NCBI GenBank assembly: GCA_000828075.3
Contig: JXCB02000048.1
Span: forward strand, 83,726-147,725
Reading direction: 5' to 3'
From: Tolypothrix campylonemoides VB511288
Lineage (GTDB): Bacteria; Cyanobacteriota; Cyanobacteriia; Cyanobacteriales; Nostocaceae
DNA: 64,000 bases
Below are positions 16,687-25,681 of the stretch, piece after piece (position 1 is the stretch's first letter; every line of letters begins with the position of its first letter). The notes under the pieces are model-generated. The model saw nothing but the letters and a program-made list of their open reading frames with translations, was not told where the DNA came from and ran no database searches. A program made the position numbers and the translations under genes.

Positions 16687-17601
16687 TCATACGACATTCT
16701 CTTGAGCAAGAGGACATGGATAACTTGGGTCGCCAGTCTCTATTTGAAGCGTGGTGTGTTCAATGCCGAAATGGTCGTGCAGTTCTCGATTGACCTGCAT
16801 TAAAAAAGCATCGCCAGGATAACCTGCAGGTATAACCAAGTGAACTGTGAGTGCTGTCTCGGTGGTACTCATCGCCCAGATATGCAGGTCATGAACACCT
16901 GCCACACCAGGAAGTTCAGCCAAGTACGTGCGGACTGCAAGCGGTTCAATGCCTGCTGGTACGGCATCTGTCGCCAAGTTGAGAGATTCTTGGAACAGTT
17001 GCCAAGTACCTACAACAATGACAGCAACAATAATTAAGCTCACAACAGGGTCGAACCACAGCCAGCCAGTTGCAATAATAGCGATACCACCCAACACTGC
17101 ACCCAAAGATACCACTGCGTCAGCAACCAAGTGGAGGAATGCTCCTCTGATGTTCAAGTCACTTTCGCGACCAGACATGAACATTAAGGCACTTACCGTG
17201 TTAATAACGATGCCTACCGCTGCAACGCCGATAATTATACCGCCTGATACTGGGCTGGGTTCAAGAAAGCGCCGAATAGCTTCCCATGCGATTGCACCTG
17301 AGGCTACGAGTAAAAGGATAGCGTTCAACAAAGCAGCCAAAATCGAGGAGCGACGCAACCCATAGGTACGGCGTGGCGTGGGACGACGACGGGCGAGAAT
17401 GCTTGCTCCCCAAGCAAGTAGCAAACCCAAAACATCACTCAAATTATGTCCTGCATCGGCAAGCAGGGCAAGGGAGTTGGCAAGAATGCCATAAATTGCT
17501 TCAATGATGACAAACCCTGTATTGAGAGTGACGCTGATGATAAAAGCACGGTTGTAATTACTGCTTCCGTGGTTATGTCCGTGACTGTGATTATGAGACA
17601 T
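16687..17601 (-). CDS. czcD: Cation diffusion facilitator (CzcD/ZitB type)
   Basis: Proton-coupled export of Zn2+, Co2+ or Cd2+ across the inner membrane. 304 aa with a His-rich N-terminus (MSHNHSHGHNHG), six hydrophobic segments, and the metal-site motifs HNLSD in TM2 and HLVADAVVSLG in TM5. The cytoplasmic C-terminal domain contains HDLHIWAMSTTETALTVHLV. It is the last gene of a minus-strand series adaptor-RND-lipoprotein-CDF, with 43 nt to the lipoprotein, and is probably co-regulated. Confidence 0.93.
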   Translation of the reverse strand: MSHNHSHGHNHGSSNYNRAFIISVTLNTGFVIIEAIYGILANSLALLADAGHNLSDVLGLLLAWGASILARRRPTPRRTYGLRRSSILAALLNAILLLVASGAIAWEAIRRFLEPSPVSGGIIIGVAAVGIVINTVSALMFMSGRESDLNIRGAFLHLVADAVVSLGAVLGGIAIIATGWLWFDPVVSLIIVAVIVVGTWQLFQESLNLATDAVPAGIEPLAVRTYLAELPGVAGVHDLHIWAMSTTETALTVHLVIPAGYPGDAFLMQVNRELHDHFGIEHTTLQIETGDPSYPCPLAQENVV

Positions 17602-17644
17602 GAATGCTGTTGATTAACCCTGCAAACTATGTCAACTGCTTAAA

Positions 17645-18142
17645 TTATTGATTAACAGTAAATCGAGCGTTTAACTTTTCACCGCCAACATTAGCAGTAA
17701 CTTTTACCGGATATTGACCGGGTGCGTTTCCTGGAAGCGCAGCTGTATAGTGTTTACCTTCAGCATCATATTTGAAATCTAAGGTTTTCTGAGTTCCATC
17801 AGGTAGCTGAACTTGAGCGGTTACTTTAGCGTCGGTTACTATTTCGTGTTTTTCCCCTTTTTCTATAAAGAAATCTATATGAGAGTCGTTGCCTTCTTTC
17901 TCAGAGACTAACTCCAAATGATACTGACCTGACTCGACAACTTGACCACCATGAGAATGCTCTTTGTCACTATGCTCGATTTTGCCATGTGATTTAGCAG
18001 TCTCATTTTTTGAGGTATTGGCTGCGGTAGAAGATTCTGTGTTGCTTGCTGAATTACTTCCTTGAGTTCCATTACTACAAGCACCTAAGAAAAGCAGCCC
18101 CACAGTTCCTAGAACAATCAAGCCTGATTTTAGTGATTTCAT
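17645..18142 (-). CDS. Metal-efflux-associated lipoprotein (locus A)
   Basis: An exported lipoprotein of 165 aa. The start MKSLKSGLIVLGT is chosen because GAGGAG lies just upstream and the paralogue at 51962 shares it exactly; the lipobox is LFLGAC. A low-complexity Ser/Thr/Asn linker follows, then a His-containing stretch (HGKIEHSDKEHSHGGQ) and a beta-sandwich-like domain ending TANVGGEKLNARFTVNQ, similar to YtkA/FixH-like or CopC-like folds. It directly follows the RND gene, so it probably binds metal in the periplasm for the pump. Function is inference. Confidence 0.75.
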   Translation of the reverse strand: MKSLKSGLIVLGTVGLLFLGACSNGTQGSNSASNTESSTAANTSKNETAKSHGKIEHSDKEHSHGGQVVESGQYHLELVSEKEGNDSHIDFFIEKGEKHEIVTDAKVTAQVQLPDGTQKTLDFKYDAEGKHYTAALPGNAPGQYPVKVTANVGGEKLNARFTVNQ

Positions 18143-18252
18143 CGATTTACTCCTCATCTAGAATTTTCATACAACTGACCCTTGAGCAATGTTAATGTTT
18201 TGCACTTGCATGGTCTTTTGAGAAACCAAAAAGCTGCCAAACATGGTATTAA

Positions 18253-21200
18253 CTACCGCTCAAAAACTGCTTGAACTGCCTTGCCATTTTCTACAGATGA
18301 CACAGTTCGCTTTGGTATTAAGAAAGAGCCAAACTTGGCATATAAAGCTGGTAACACTACCAGAGTTAACGCTGTAGAAGTAAACAACCCACCTAACACC
18401 ACTATCGAAAGAGGTTGTAGAATTTCCTTTCCAGGACCACCTTCAATCACCAAGGGTGCTAATCCTAAAGCTGAGGTAAAAGCTGTCATCAAGATGGCGT
18501 TCAGACGTTCCATTGACCCTTTCATCAAAACTTCTTTAAAAGGCATTCCTTCTGCAAATTTCGTGTTGTAATTATCCACCAGCAGCAAACCGTTACGGGT
18601 AGCAACTCCAAATAAAGTTACAAAACCAACCAAAGAGGCAATGGAAATCACACCTCCAGTCAAAGCCACTGAAAATATTCCCCCCACTAACGCCAAAGGC
18701 AAGTTAATCATAATCATGATTGTAGAGGGAAGAGATTTGACAGAAAGGTACATAATGACTGAAATTATGACAAAGGCTATGGCACTAAAAATTAAGATAT
18801 TTTGGGTTGCTCGTTCTTGCGCCTCGAATTGACCAGCATACTGGATATAGTAACCAGCGCTTATCTGCATTTCCTGCTTAATCTTGTCGCGAACTTCGTT
18901 GACTACAGAACGTAAATCTCTACCACTGGCATTGGCAGAAACAACAATCAAACGAGAAACATTTTCACGGTTTATAGTGTTGGGACCAGTACCATTGTTA
19001 ATTGTGGCAACTTGTGCCAAAGGAATTTTCTGACCGTTGGGAGTATCAACTAACAAATTACCAATGGTATCTAAGCTTTGACGGGCATCTGGTTTTAACC
19101 ACACAATTAAATCAAAGGTTTGTTGTTTCTCCAAAACTTGGGACACCACACGTCCATTGAAGGCAGTTTCAATAATTTCGGAAAGTTTTCCGACTGTTAA
19201 ACCATATTGAGAAGCTGCTCTTCGGTTAAACTTAATTTGTATCTGTTCTACTGGGACTTGGGGTTCAAGTTGCAAATCAACAATTCCCTCAACCGTTTTC
19301 ATCACCTCATTGACCTGATTCCCAATGGTACGGAGTTGTTCTAAGTCAGGTCCAAAAATTTTGACTGCGATCGCACTCCTCACCCCAGACAACACTTCAT
19401 CCATCCGGTGAGAAATAAAACCACCAATATTTGGTGCAACCCCTGGTATCTTGGCAAATTCAGACCGCAGCTTTTCTATAGTCGCCTCCCTGTCTTCCAT
19501 CCCTTCGTCGCTTAACTCAATATCAATGTGTCCTAAGTTCACCCCGGCGGCTTCCTCATCTCTTGGCGCACGTCCAGAACGCAACTGTACATATGGGAAT
19601 CTCTTGTCATTTTTCAGCGCTGCTTGAAGTGTTTCGCCTGCTGCATTGGTCGCTTCTAAAGAAACACCCGGATAAAGAGTCATAGTATTTACCAAAGTTT
19701 GCTCCTGAAACTCTGGTAAAAACACGCTTCCAAAGGAAGGAACAATGACCATTGCGGCTATGAGGCTGGCAGTAGCGACAACTAATATAATTGCAGAATA
19801 TCGTAGAGCAAACGTTAACAGGGGACGATAAAGCCGCTTAAAAAATCTTGCTACCCAAGGTTCGGTTTCTGGTAGGTGTCCGTAAGGCAAAAGAATTCCA
19901 CATAAAGCTGGGGTTACAGTTAATGCTGTCAGACTAGAAGCAATCACTGCTGCTAAATATCCCAATCCCATCGGAATAAAAATGCTTCCTTCTACACCAG
20001 TCAACGCAAAAATTGGAGAGAAGACAACTATTGTAATGATGGTAGCTCCAAAGACTGAATCGCGCACTTCCTGACAGCCATCGAATACCACATCTAAAAC
20101 GGGACGTGGATTGAGGGAGTGTTTATTTTCTCGCAAACAACGGTAGACATTTTCTGCATCCACAATTGCATCGTCAACCGCTGAACCAATTGCGACTGCT
20201 AACCCTCCCAAAGTCATTGTATTTAAACCTTGTCCCAACCAATTGAGCAACATCACCCCAACCAGCAAAGATAGTGGAAGCGCTGTTAAACAAACAGCGA
20301 GGTTGCGCCAATTCATTAAAAATGGAATGAGGATAAGGGCAACAATAATACTGCCTTCAACTAAAGCCTCTCTCACATTTTCAATAGAAGAATCAATATA
20401 ATTTTCCTGACGGAAGGTGGCAGTTACCTTGATATCTTTGGGTAAACCTGCTTTGATTTCTGATATCGCCGCTTCTATGGCACGAGTGACAGTGGGAGTA
20501 TCAGCTTGAGGCTGTTTATTAATCAAGACGATAATTGCCTTTTGACCATTAAAGCTACCATCCCCCCGTTTAATACCTGCACCAATTTGCACATCAGCAA
20601 CATCTAATAGTTTCACTGGTGTACCATTACGAGCAGTAATAACAGATTGCTGTAATTCTTCGATAGATTCAATCCGCCCAACACCCCGAATTAACCTTTC
20701 TCGATCAGGAGTGATTAAGTAGCCACCAGGCGCATTGACATTGGCAGCTTTGGCAGCTTCTGCCACATCTTCTAAAGTAACATTAAAGGCGTTTAACTTC
20801 TCTGGGTCAACCAAAACTTGATATTGACGAATATCACCGCCATACGCCACAACCTGACTTACACCAGGAACAGCCAACAGACGGTTTGTCACTTGCCAAT
20901 CAACAATACGCCGCATTTCCATTAAAGGTGTGCTAGAAGAAGTGAAGGCATATTGCAATACAGTCCCAATAGGAGAACTAGTAGGGGAGACTTGGGGTGT
21001 TTCCACACCTTCAGGAAGCTTACTTTGAGCTTGTTGCAATCGTTCTGTGACTAGCTGTCTGGCTTGATAGGTATCTGTTCCCCAGTTAAAAATGATTCTG
21101 ACAACCGAAATTCCCGATGCACTCGAAGAACGTACTGCTGTCACTCCCGGAGTCCCATTAATTGCACTTTCAATTGGTAAAGTCACCAGTGATTCGACTT

Positions 21201-21378
21201 CTTCTGGTGCTAGTCCCGGCGCTTCTGTTTGAATTTCAACTTGAGGTGGTGCAAAACTAGGAAACACATCTAAGGGCATTTGGATAATCGTTTGGAATAT
21301 CCAAAGAGTGACGACAATTGCACCCAGGATGACTAACCAACGACGCGCAATTGCCCATTTTATAATTGCACTTAGCAT
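18253..21378 (-). CDS. Heavy-metal RND efflux pump, HME (CzcA/NrsA/CusA) type (locus A)
   Basis: A 1041-aa proton-driven inner-membrane pump. The N-terminal TM1 is WLVILGAIVVTLWIFQTI and the first periplasmic repeat begins MPLDVFPSFAPPQVEIQTEAPG, as in CzcA/CusA. The TM4 proton-relay region AVAIGSAVDDAIVDAENVYR carries the Asp-Asp...Glu set expected of HME pumps. Twelve TMs in the usual 1+5+1+5 pattern. The upstream adaptor gene ends 27 nt before. No outer-membrane factor gene is present nearby. The closest named cyanobacterial system is nickel/cobalt NrsA; the metal specificity cannot be settled by eye. Confidence 0.93.
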   Translation of the reverse strand: MLSAIIKWAIARRWLVILGAIVVTLWIFQTIIQMPLDVFPSFAPPQVEIQTEAPGLAPEEVESLVTLPIESAINGTPGVTAVRSSSASGISVVRIIFNWGTDTYQARQLVTERLQQAQSKLPEGVETPQVSPTSSPIGTVLQYAFTSSSTPLMEMRRIVDWQVTNRLLAVPGVSQVVAYGGDIRQYQVLVDPEKLNAFNVTLEDVAEAAKAANVNAPGGYLITPDRERLIRGVGRIESIEELQQSVITARNGTPVKLLDVADVQIGAGIKRGDGSFNGQKAIIVLINKQPQADTPTVTRAIEAAISEIKAGLPKDIKVTATFRQENYIDSSIENVREALVEGSIIVALILIPFLMNWRNLAVCLTALPLSLLVGVMLLNWLGQGLNTMTLGGLAVAIGSAVDDAIVDAENVYRCLRENKHSLNPRPVLDVVFDGCQEVRDSVFGATIITIVVFSPIFALTGVEGSIFIPMGLGYLAAVIASSLTALTVTPALCGILLPYGHLPETEPWVARFFKRLYRPLLTFALRYSAIILVVATASLIAAMVIVPSFGSVFLPEFQEQTLVNTMTLYPGVSLEATNAAGETLQAALKNDKRFPYVQLRSGRAPRDEEAAGVNLGHIDIELSDEGMEDREATIEKLRSEFAKIPGVAPNIGGFISHRMDEVLSGVRSAIAVKIFGPDLEQLRTIGNQVNEVMKTVEGIVDLQLEPQVPVEQIQIKFNRRAASQYGLTVGKLSEIIETAFNGRVVSQVLEKQQTFDLIVWLKPDARQSLDTIGNLLVDTPNGQKIPLAQVATINNGTGPNTINRENVSRLIVVSANASGRDLRSVVNEVRDKIKQEMQISAGYYIQYAGQFEAQERATQNILIFSAIAFVIISVIMYLSVKSLPSTIMIMINLPLALVGGIFSVALTGGVISIASLVGFVTLFGVATRNGLLLVDNYNTKFAEGMPFKEVLMKGSMERLNAILMTAFTSALGLAPLVIEGGPGKEILQPLSIVVLGGLFTSTALTLVVLPALYAKFGSFLIPKRTVSSVENGKAVQAVFER

Positions 21379-21405
21379 TTCTATTTATTATTTAATTAAT
21401 TATTT

Positions 21406-23124
21406 CTACTTCTGATTGGTAATTTTTGACTTATGATGAGTAGCGCGGTGATTATCAGTAAATTCTGTTGATTTATCCCCAGACACCGTTGTTACTTCAG
21501 AATCTTGACTAAAAAAAGATTCACTGCCTTGAGATACTGGAGTTAGACCTGGTTTGGTACGACGACCTATCATGAAACCAGTGAATGCGATTGCGCAAAG
21601 CGCAGTGCCAAAGGCAATCGCACCCCCAACTGGAATGACTGACCACCAGGGCAATTGCACTCCGCTTTTATTTTGTACCGTCGCTTCACCTGAGTTATGT
21701 TCTTCTTCTGAGTGGTCGTGACCGTGTTCATGTGAGTCAGATTTGCTACCGCCCCTCAAAGATTGTGCATAAAGTTGAGGCGCACGTTGTGTAACAACCA
21801 AATCTCCATCGAACAGACCATTCTTAACCTCAACTAAATCTCCAGAGGTTTGACCTAATGTCACGTCAGCAGACTGGAAAGCATTACCATTTTGCACGTA
21901 AACCAATTTTTTACCATTTGCCTCTACTACAGCAGAGCTAGGAATTGCCAACATAGCTGTGGATGTTCTGTTTGTTATGACCTCTAGTTCGGCGAACATC
22001 CCTGGTTTAAGCTGCCCAGTAGAGTTATCCAGTTCGGCTTGTACTGGTACGACTCGCGTTTCCCCTTGTACCAACGAGCCAATCCGCGCAATTCGTCCGG
22101 TGAAGGTACGATTGGGCAAGCTAGCCACTTTCACCCTGACCCGTTGACCAATTTTTACTTTGTCTAAATCTTTTTCATAGATGTTCGCTGTGGAAAAAAC
22201 GCGACTGTCATTCACAATCGTCATCAGCTTGCCACCTGCGTCCTCAAATGATTGTCCCAGCGTAACTTCCCTGTCAGCAACCTTACCAGAAATGGGTGCT
22301 GTCACCGTGACCAGTCCCTTAGCATTGGCGCTATTTCCCAATTGTTGCAGCCGAGTTTCATACGCAGCATTACTGAGCGAAATACGTGAATTTGCTACCT
22401 CAACGGCTGATTGAGCGCGTTTTAGTTTATTTTCAGCATCAATAACGTCTCGACGGCTACTGGCTTTGGTAAGTTCGGCTTTGGCTTCTGCAAGCTGGGT
22501 TTGGGATTCTAAGGCATCGCGACGGGGGAGAGCGCCATTATCAGCTAACACCTTATCTTTGTCATTCCTTTCTTGGGAGAATGCCACTTGGCTTTGTGCT
22601 TGGGCTATTTCAGCTGCTGCTATCTGCTGATATTTTTCGTAGTTTTGCTGTGCTAACCGTAAGTCAGCTTGCGCTTGTTGTAAATCAGCCCTACTTTCGG
22701 CAAGTTTTTCCTGAGATTCAACGCGCAGCGTCACCAAGTCAGGACTCGTTAATACAGCTACGGGTTGACCTTTTTTTACTGATGCACCAGGTTCTACCAA
22801 CAACTCAACCACTTTCGCCCCGGAAATTGGGGTAGTGACTTCCGCTTTTTGACTAGGCAAGGTTTCAATCTGTCCGGTGGTTTTAATGCCAACATCTAGC
22901 CGATGCCGTTTAACAGGTTCAACTTTAATTCCTAGCCGTTTGGCAGTTTCTGCATCAACTTCAACTTTTGCAGTTGGTTCGCTTGCGCCTTGAAATTCAT
23001 TTCCATGATTATGATTACCGCCAGCTAAAACAGCTGCGGGGGCTGTTAGCAGCAGCAAGCTCAACATTGTCAAAGAAGCACAATGGAGTGACGTAGAAGG
23101 TTGAAAACGGTTAGAGATTCGCAT
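21406..23124 (-). CDS. RND adaptor (membrane-fusion) protein, NrsB/CzcB-like, with C-terminal TM (locus A)
   Basis: A periplasmic adaptor of 572 aa. A signal segment (LTMLSLLLLTAPAAVLA) is followed by His-rich GGNHNHGNEF. The lipoyl half-motifs (IKTTGQIETLPSQKAEV, GLVTVTAPISGKV) flank a long Gln/Ala-rich coiled-coil hairpin at about 140-260. The beta-barrel and membrane-proximal domains follow to about residue 440. Unusually for this family, the C-terminus has another His/Glu-rich tract (HEHGHDHSEEEH), a TM (VGGAIAFGTALCAIAFTGFMIG) and a cytoplasmic tail. A TTTCAT direct repeat lies 163 bp upstream. A fragment of its 5' end recurs at 55361-55436. Confidence 0.9.
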   Translation of the reverse strand: MRISNRFQPSTSLHCASLTMLSLLLLTAPAAVLAGGNHNHGNEFQGASEPTAKVEVDAETAKRLGIKVEPVKRHRLDVGIKTTGQIETLPSQKAEVTTPISGAKVVELLVEPGASVKKGQPVAVLTSPDLVTLRVESQEKLAESRADLQQAQADLRLAQQNYEKYQQIAAAEIAQAQSQVAFSQERNDKDKVLADNGALPRRDALESQTQLAEAKAELTKASSRRDVIDAENKLKRAQSAVEVANSRISLSNAAYETRLQQLGNSANAKGLVTVTAPISGKVADREVTLGQSFEDAGGKLMTIVNDSRVFSTANIYEKDLDKVKIGQRVRVKVASLPNRTFTGRIARIGSLVQGETRVVPVQAELDNSTGQLKPGMFAELEVITNRTSTAMLAIPSSAVVEANGKKLVYVQNGNAFQSADVTLGQTSGDLVEVKNGLFDGDLVVTQRAPQLYAQSLRGGSKSDSHEHGHDHSEEEHNSGEATVQNKSGVQLPWWSVIPVGGAIAFGTALCAIAFTGFMIGRRTKPGLTPVSQGSESFFSQDSEVTTVSGDKSTEFTDNHRATHHKSKITNQK

Positions 23125-23286
23125 TGGTAAGAGTGCCCTTGAGTAACTAGGAAGCAGAATCGCGCTTAGATGTTGGCATTTTCCAGTGGAATTGGGATAT
23201 TGAGCTTTGTTTACTTTAAGACTTCGAGAGGTGCAAGTTGTTTATGCAACCTAACTGCCGCTCCTTCACTAGTTTTTCATATCGCT

Positions 23287-23303
23287 ATGAAAATGGGATG
23301 AAA
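23287..23303 (-). promoter_or_regulatory. Direct-repeat operator TTTCAT-N5-TTTCAT (box 3)
   Basis: ATGAAA at 23287 and 23298 on the plus strand, 11 bp apart, in the same orientation towards the adaptor-RND-lipoprotein-CDF operon as boxes 1 and 2 to their genes. Confidence 0.7.
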
Positions 23304-23456
23304 TTTTGAGGAGTATCACAGCTTTTTGCCATAAGGTATAGATCGTGCTTTTAGGTGTGCTGATGATTATCTACCTAGAAGCTGATGTTGATGGCAGATT
23401 TGCTAACTGCAACCTCCCATAGACAAAGCGAATGCAATGACTTCCAGTATATTGCT

Positions 23457-23904
23457 GTCGGGGGTGCCGTGTCGGGGGTTGTCGGGGGTATTTAACAGTT
23501 AACAGTTATCAGTTATCAGTTATCAAGTACCCGCAGTATCAAGATGTTATTGTCAATCTAGTCACTGGTCACTGTTCATTGGTCACTGTTTACTGTCCAC
23601 TGTTTTAAGCATTTTTCTTGTTGTCGGGGGTTGTCGGGGGTCTTGTTCCAAGGTAGTATTTGAGCGTAGTTATTAAGTGTCGGGGGTTGTCGGGGGTGTC
23701 GGGGGATAAACTATCAAAAGCTGAGGCAGCAGAGTTTTTGGGAGTTTCACCGCGTAGTGTGGAGCGATATTCACAGCGGGGTAAATTACACCCAATTTAC
23801 TTTGAAGGTGATAATGGCAAGGAAGCTTATTATAGGCTTGAGGAGTTAGAAAAGCTGAAGGCTGATACTTCTACACCTCTTCACGTGTCGGAGGTTGTCG
23901 GGGG
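23457..23904. repeat. Cluster of GTCGGGGG repeats upstream of and inside the HTH gene
   Basis: Nine perfect GTCGGGGG copies on the plus strand begin at 23457, 23471, 23481, 23623, 23633, 23679, 23689, 23698 and 23897; a degenerate GTCGGAGG begins at 23886. Neighbours in each group are 9-11 bp apart, about one helical turn. The last three upstream copies overlap the likely start of the HTH gene, and the 23886/23897 pair is inside it. Runs of five G also allow G-quadruplex formation. Confidence 0.75.
23492..23603. repeat. Short tandem repeats of cyanobacterial type
   Basis: CAGTTAT/CAGTTAA heptamers repeat in tandem at 23492-23526, and degenerate GTCACTG-type units repeat at 23561-23603. Such heptameric STRR sequences are common between genes of Nostocales. 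They separate two groups of GTCGGGGG repeats. Confidence 0.7.
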
Positions 23905-24223
23905 TGATGAGAATGATGAGAATGATAAAGGCATTACCTATGCTCAAACGCCAGATTCTTTGATTATTATTCATGAGATTGTGAATAAGCTTCTCGAAGT
24001 TGTGCAATCCACACAGTTTAAACAGGAGCTTAAGCCCCTAGTAGCTTATGAGGAACTTGAGAAGGCAGCCGAAAAACAGTGGATACTGCCAACTTCAGTT
24101 GTAAAGGAGTTGATAAAGGTTAAGCCCCACGGCTCAGTTTACACACGCGGGGCTTTTAGGTTTGTGAAAACTGGAAAGATTGGGGCTGAGGCTGGATGGA
24201 AAGTTGAGAAAGTACAAGCGTGA
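23660..24223 (+). CDS. HTH (MerR/excisionase-like) DNA-binding protein with G-repeat leader
   Basis: Up to 187 aa. The start is uncertain: the TTG at 23660 and later TTG/GTG codons all lie among GTCGGGGG repeats, and the protein becomes convincing at DKLSKAEAAEFLGVSPRSVERY, an excisionase-type helix-turn-helix, then GKLHPIYFEGDNGKEAYYRLEEL. The middle (about 85-150) is acidic and helical. The C-terminus (SVYTRGAFRFVKTGKIGAEAGWKVEKV) looks like a second small domain. It may bind the GTCGGGGG repeats in its own promoter. A nuclease-like gene follows 86 nt later. No known system is recognised. Confidence 0.55.
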   Translation: MSVVIKCRGLSGVSGDKLSKAEAAEFLGVSPRSVERYSQRGKLHPIYFEGDNGKEAYYRLEELEKLKADTSTPLHVSEVVGGDENDENDKGITYAQTPDSLIIIHEIVNKLLEVVQSTQFKQELKPLVAYEELEKAAEKQWILPTSVVKELIKVKPHGSVYTRGAFRFVKTGKIGAEAGWKVEKVQA

Positions 24224-24309
24224 AATTTTTCTGGAATATAAATTTCTCCTCAATTCCAGGGAATCTTAAAAGTAATAACGCGCAAAAAAATTTATAAAGG
24301 TCTATACTC

Positions 24310-24804
24310 ATGATCTATAGCATGAGCGATGGAGTGAAGGTAGCAGAAGAAGCTGCTGCTAAAATCACTGCTTGGCTGGTTAGTAAACCAGAAACTATTG
24401 GTGTTCGCAACGTTGAACAAGATTCACAGTTTCAAACTCAAGACATTGATCTGATTTGGACAACTCAACAAGGCACAAATTCAATAGAAATTAAGGGCGA
24501 TCGCAGGCATCAAACTGGCAATTTTTTCTTTGAAACCCACAGCAACTTTGAAAAGGGAACCCCTGGCTGCTTCATGTACACAGAAGCAAACTGGCTGTTT
24601 TATTACTTTGTCACACCTCGCACTTTGTATATGCTGCCAATGCCAGCAACGCGAGAATGGTTTCAGAAAAATATTGACTATTTCCAAGAACGCTCTACAA
24701 CAACCTCAATAAAAGGAGGTGGTTACTACACAACTAAAGGGCGAATAGTACCGATTGAATGTGTCTTACAAAAAGTTCTGGGAGTGGTAAAAGAGCAGTT
24801 ATAA
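24310..24804 (+). CDS. PD-(D/E)XK nuclease-like protein
   Basis: A 164-aa protein. An N-terminal helix (VKVAEEAAAKITAWLV) precedes DSQFQTQDIDLIWTTQQ and then SIEIKGDRRHQTGNFFFET. The spacing of Asp (in DIDLIW) and Glu-X-Lys (EIK), with a following Gln/Phe-rich strand, matches the restriction-endonuclease-like core with a beta-hairpin, as in Holliday-junction resolvases and REases. The remainder (YYFVTPRTLYMLPM, GGGYYTTKGRIVPIECVL) fits the end of such a fold. No methylase partner is visible. It follows a HTH gene, so a mobile-element or plasmid-maintenance module is possible. The nuclease call is by motif only. Confidence 0.55.
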   Translation: MIYSMSDGVKVAEEAAAKITAWLVSKPETIGVRNVEQDSQFQTQDIDLIWTTQQGTNSIEIKGDRRHQTGNFFFETHSNFEKGTPGCFMYTEANWLFYYFVTPRTLYMLPMPATREWFQKNIDYFQERSTTTSIKGGGYYTTKGRIVPIECVLQKVLGVVKEQL

Positions 24805-24816
24805 AAATCATAGCGG

Positions 24817-25020
24817 TTACTCCACTATTTTTCGAGCGAGGAAATAGCTCACGCCCCTAACGCCCCAAAATTTCCAACTGTGTATCAGCGAGTCAATCTC
24901 CTCCTGACTCAGCGCCCGTCCCCTCAGTTCTTTGGACGCTTTCACACTGCTGATATCAATTGCACGGGTATAGTCAACAGGTGATATCAATGCTGATATC
25001 AATTGCACGGGTATAGTCAA
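24817..25020 (-). CDS. Doubtful small ORF, C-terminal fragment of an unrecognised protein
   Basis: A 67-residue frame. The first 25 residues are encoded by the 43-bp tandem repeat, so they are not natural protein sequence. The rest (KASKELRGRALSQEEIDSLIHSWKFWGVRGVSYFL) looks like real coding sequence but matches no family that I know. Most likely a 3' remnant fused to a repeat. Confidence 0.3.
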   Translation of the reverse strand: MTIPVQLISALISPVDYTRAIDISSVKASKELRGRALSQEEIDSLIHSWKFWGVRGVSYFLARKIVE

Positions 25021-25046
25021 CAGGTGATATCAATGCTGATATCAAT
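24949..25046. repeat. 43-bp tandem repeat, two full copies plus a partial third
   Basis: GCTGATATCAAT begins at 24949, 24992 and 25035, a strict 43-bp period, and the two full units look identical. Each unit also contains GTGATATCAAT, so the element is rich in the palindrome GATATC. It lies 50 bp before the left end of the IS4 element. No spacers, so not a CRISPR array. Confidence 0.85.
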
Positions 25047-25182
25047 AAGTTTTAACGCTTCCTTGAGAACTCGCCTTCTTCGCACACAGTAAAGTACCCA
25101 ATACTGCTCGGTTAAGGAGAAATAGAAGTAAAACAAAGAAAAATTTGTTCGCGTAACTTTTACGCGAATAAAATAATTGGAC

Positions 25183-25557
25183 TTACTTTTTCTCTTTGAG
25201 ACTATCGTACAAGTCCACCCAATTTTGACGAAGAGAGTCGATGCAGGAAGTTAAGTGATCGATTTGAGTTCTTCTAGCCACAGAGAGGACAGCATCAATA
25301 TGAGCAGGGCTTCCAGCCTTACCCAAATGCTGATATTTGCTCAATTTGTTGGGTTGAGTTGTGGAAAAAATTGGTTTGGTAGCGTGTAATTTATAGTACC
25401 AATAAGCTTGTTTTTTTCCGCGTGCTTGGTAACGTAAAACGCAACAACCAGGTGGCGCTACTTCCCCTGAAGCCTGAATTTGCTGAATAGAGAGTTGTAA
25501 GGTAGCAATGGCTTGTTGTATGAGTTCAGCTCTAGAAACAATGTCAGAATCAACCAT
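25183..25557 (-). CDS. Passenger gene of the IS4 element, conserved cyanobacterial small protein
   Basis: A 124-aa protein. Residues 1-30 are helical, then a compact conserved-looking centre APPGCCVLRYQARGKKQAYWYYKLHATKPIF and KYQHLGKAGSPAHIDAV, then a C-terminal helix. I recall similar small proteins of unknown function scattered through cyanobacterial genomes. The aromatic/basic centre (RGKKQAYWYYKLHA) could bind nucleic acid. It lies inside the element between the left inverted repeat and the divergent transposase, so it is either an accessory transposition protein or hitch-hiking cargo. Confidence 0.65.
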   Translation of the reverse strand: MVDSDIVSRAELIQQAIATLQLSIQQIQASGEVAPPGCCVLRYQARGKKQAYWYYKLHATKPIFSTTQPNKLSKYQHLGKAGSPAHIDAVLSVARRTQIDHLTSCIDSLRQNWVDLYDSLKEKK

Positions 25558-25681
25558 CTGGCATTTCTTGTGCGTATGGTAATTAAGTGGGTTGGTTTGT
25601 TCGCGTATGATTTACGCGAACAAAGCGAATTTAGTTTATATTATTTTACAGCCAAAATTAAACGTAAATACCGTCTTGTTA

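Noticed and set aside
23457-23705. GTCGGGGG repeats as a CRISPR or as telomere-like repeat
   Set aside because: Spacing within groups is 9-10 bp, with no room for spacers, and groups are separated by ordinary intergenic sequence.
24949-25046. Possible CRISPR array from regularly spaced GATATC repeats
   Set aside because: The units are directly abutting 43-bp tandem copies without variable spacers, and no cas genes are present.
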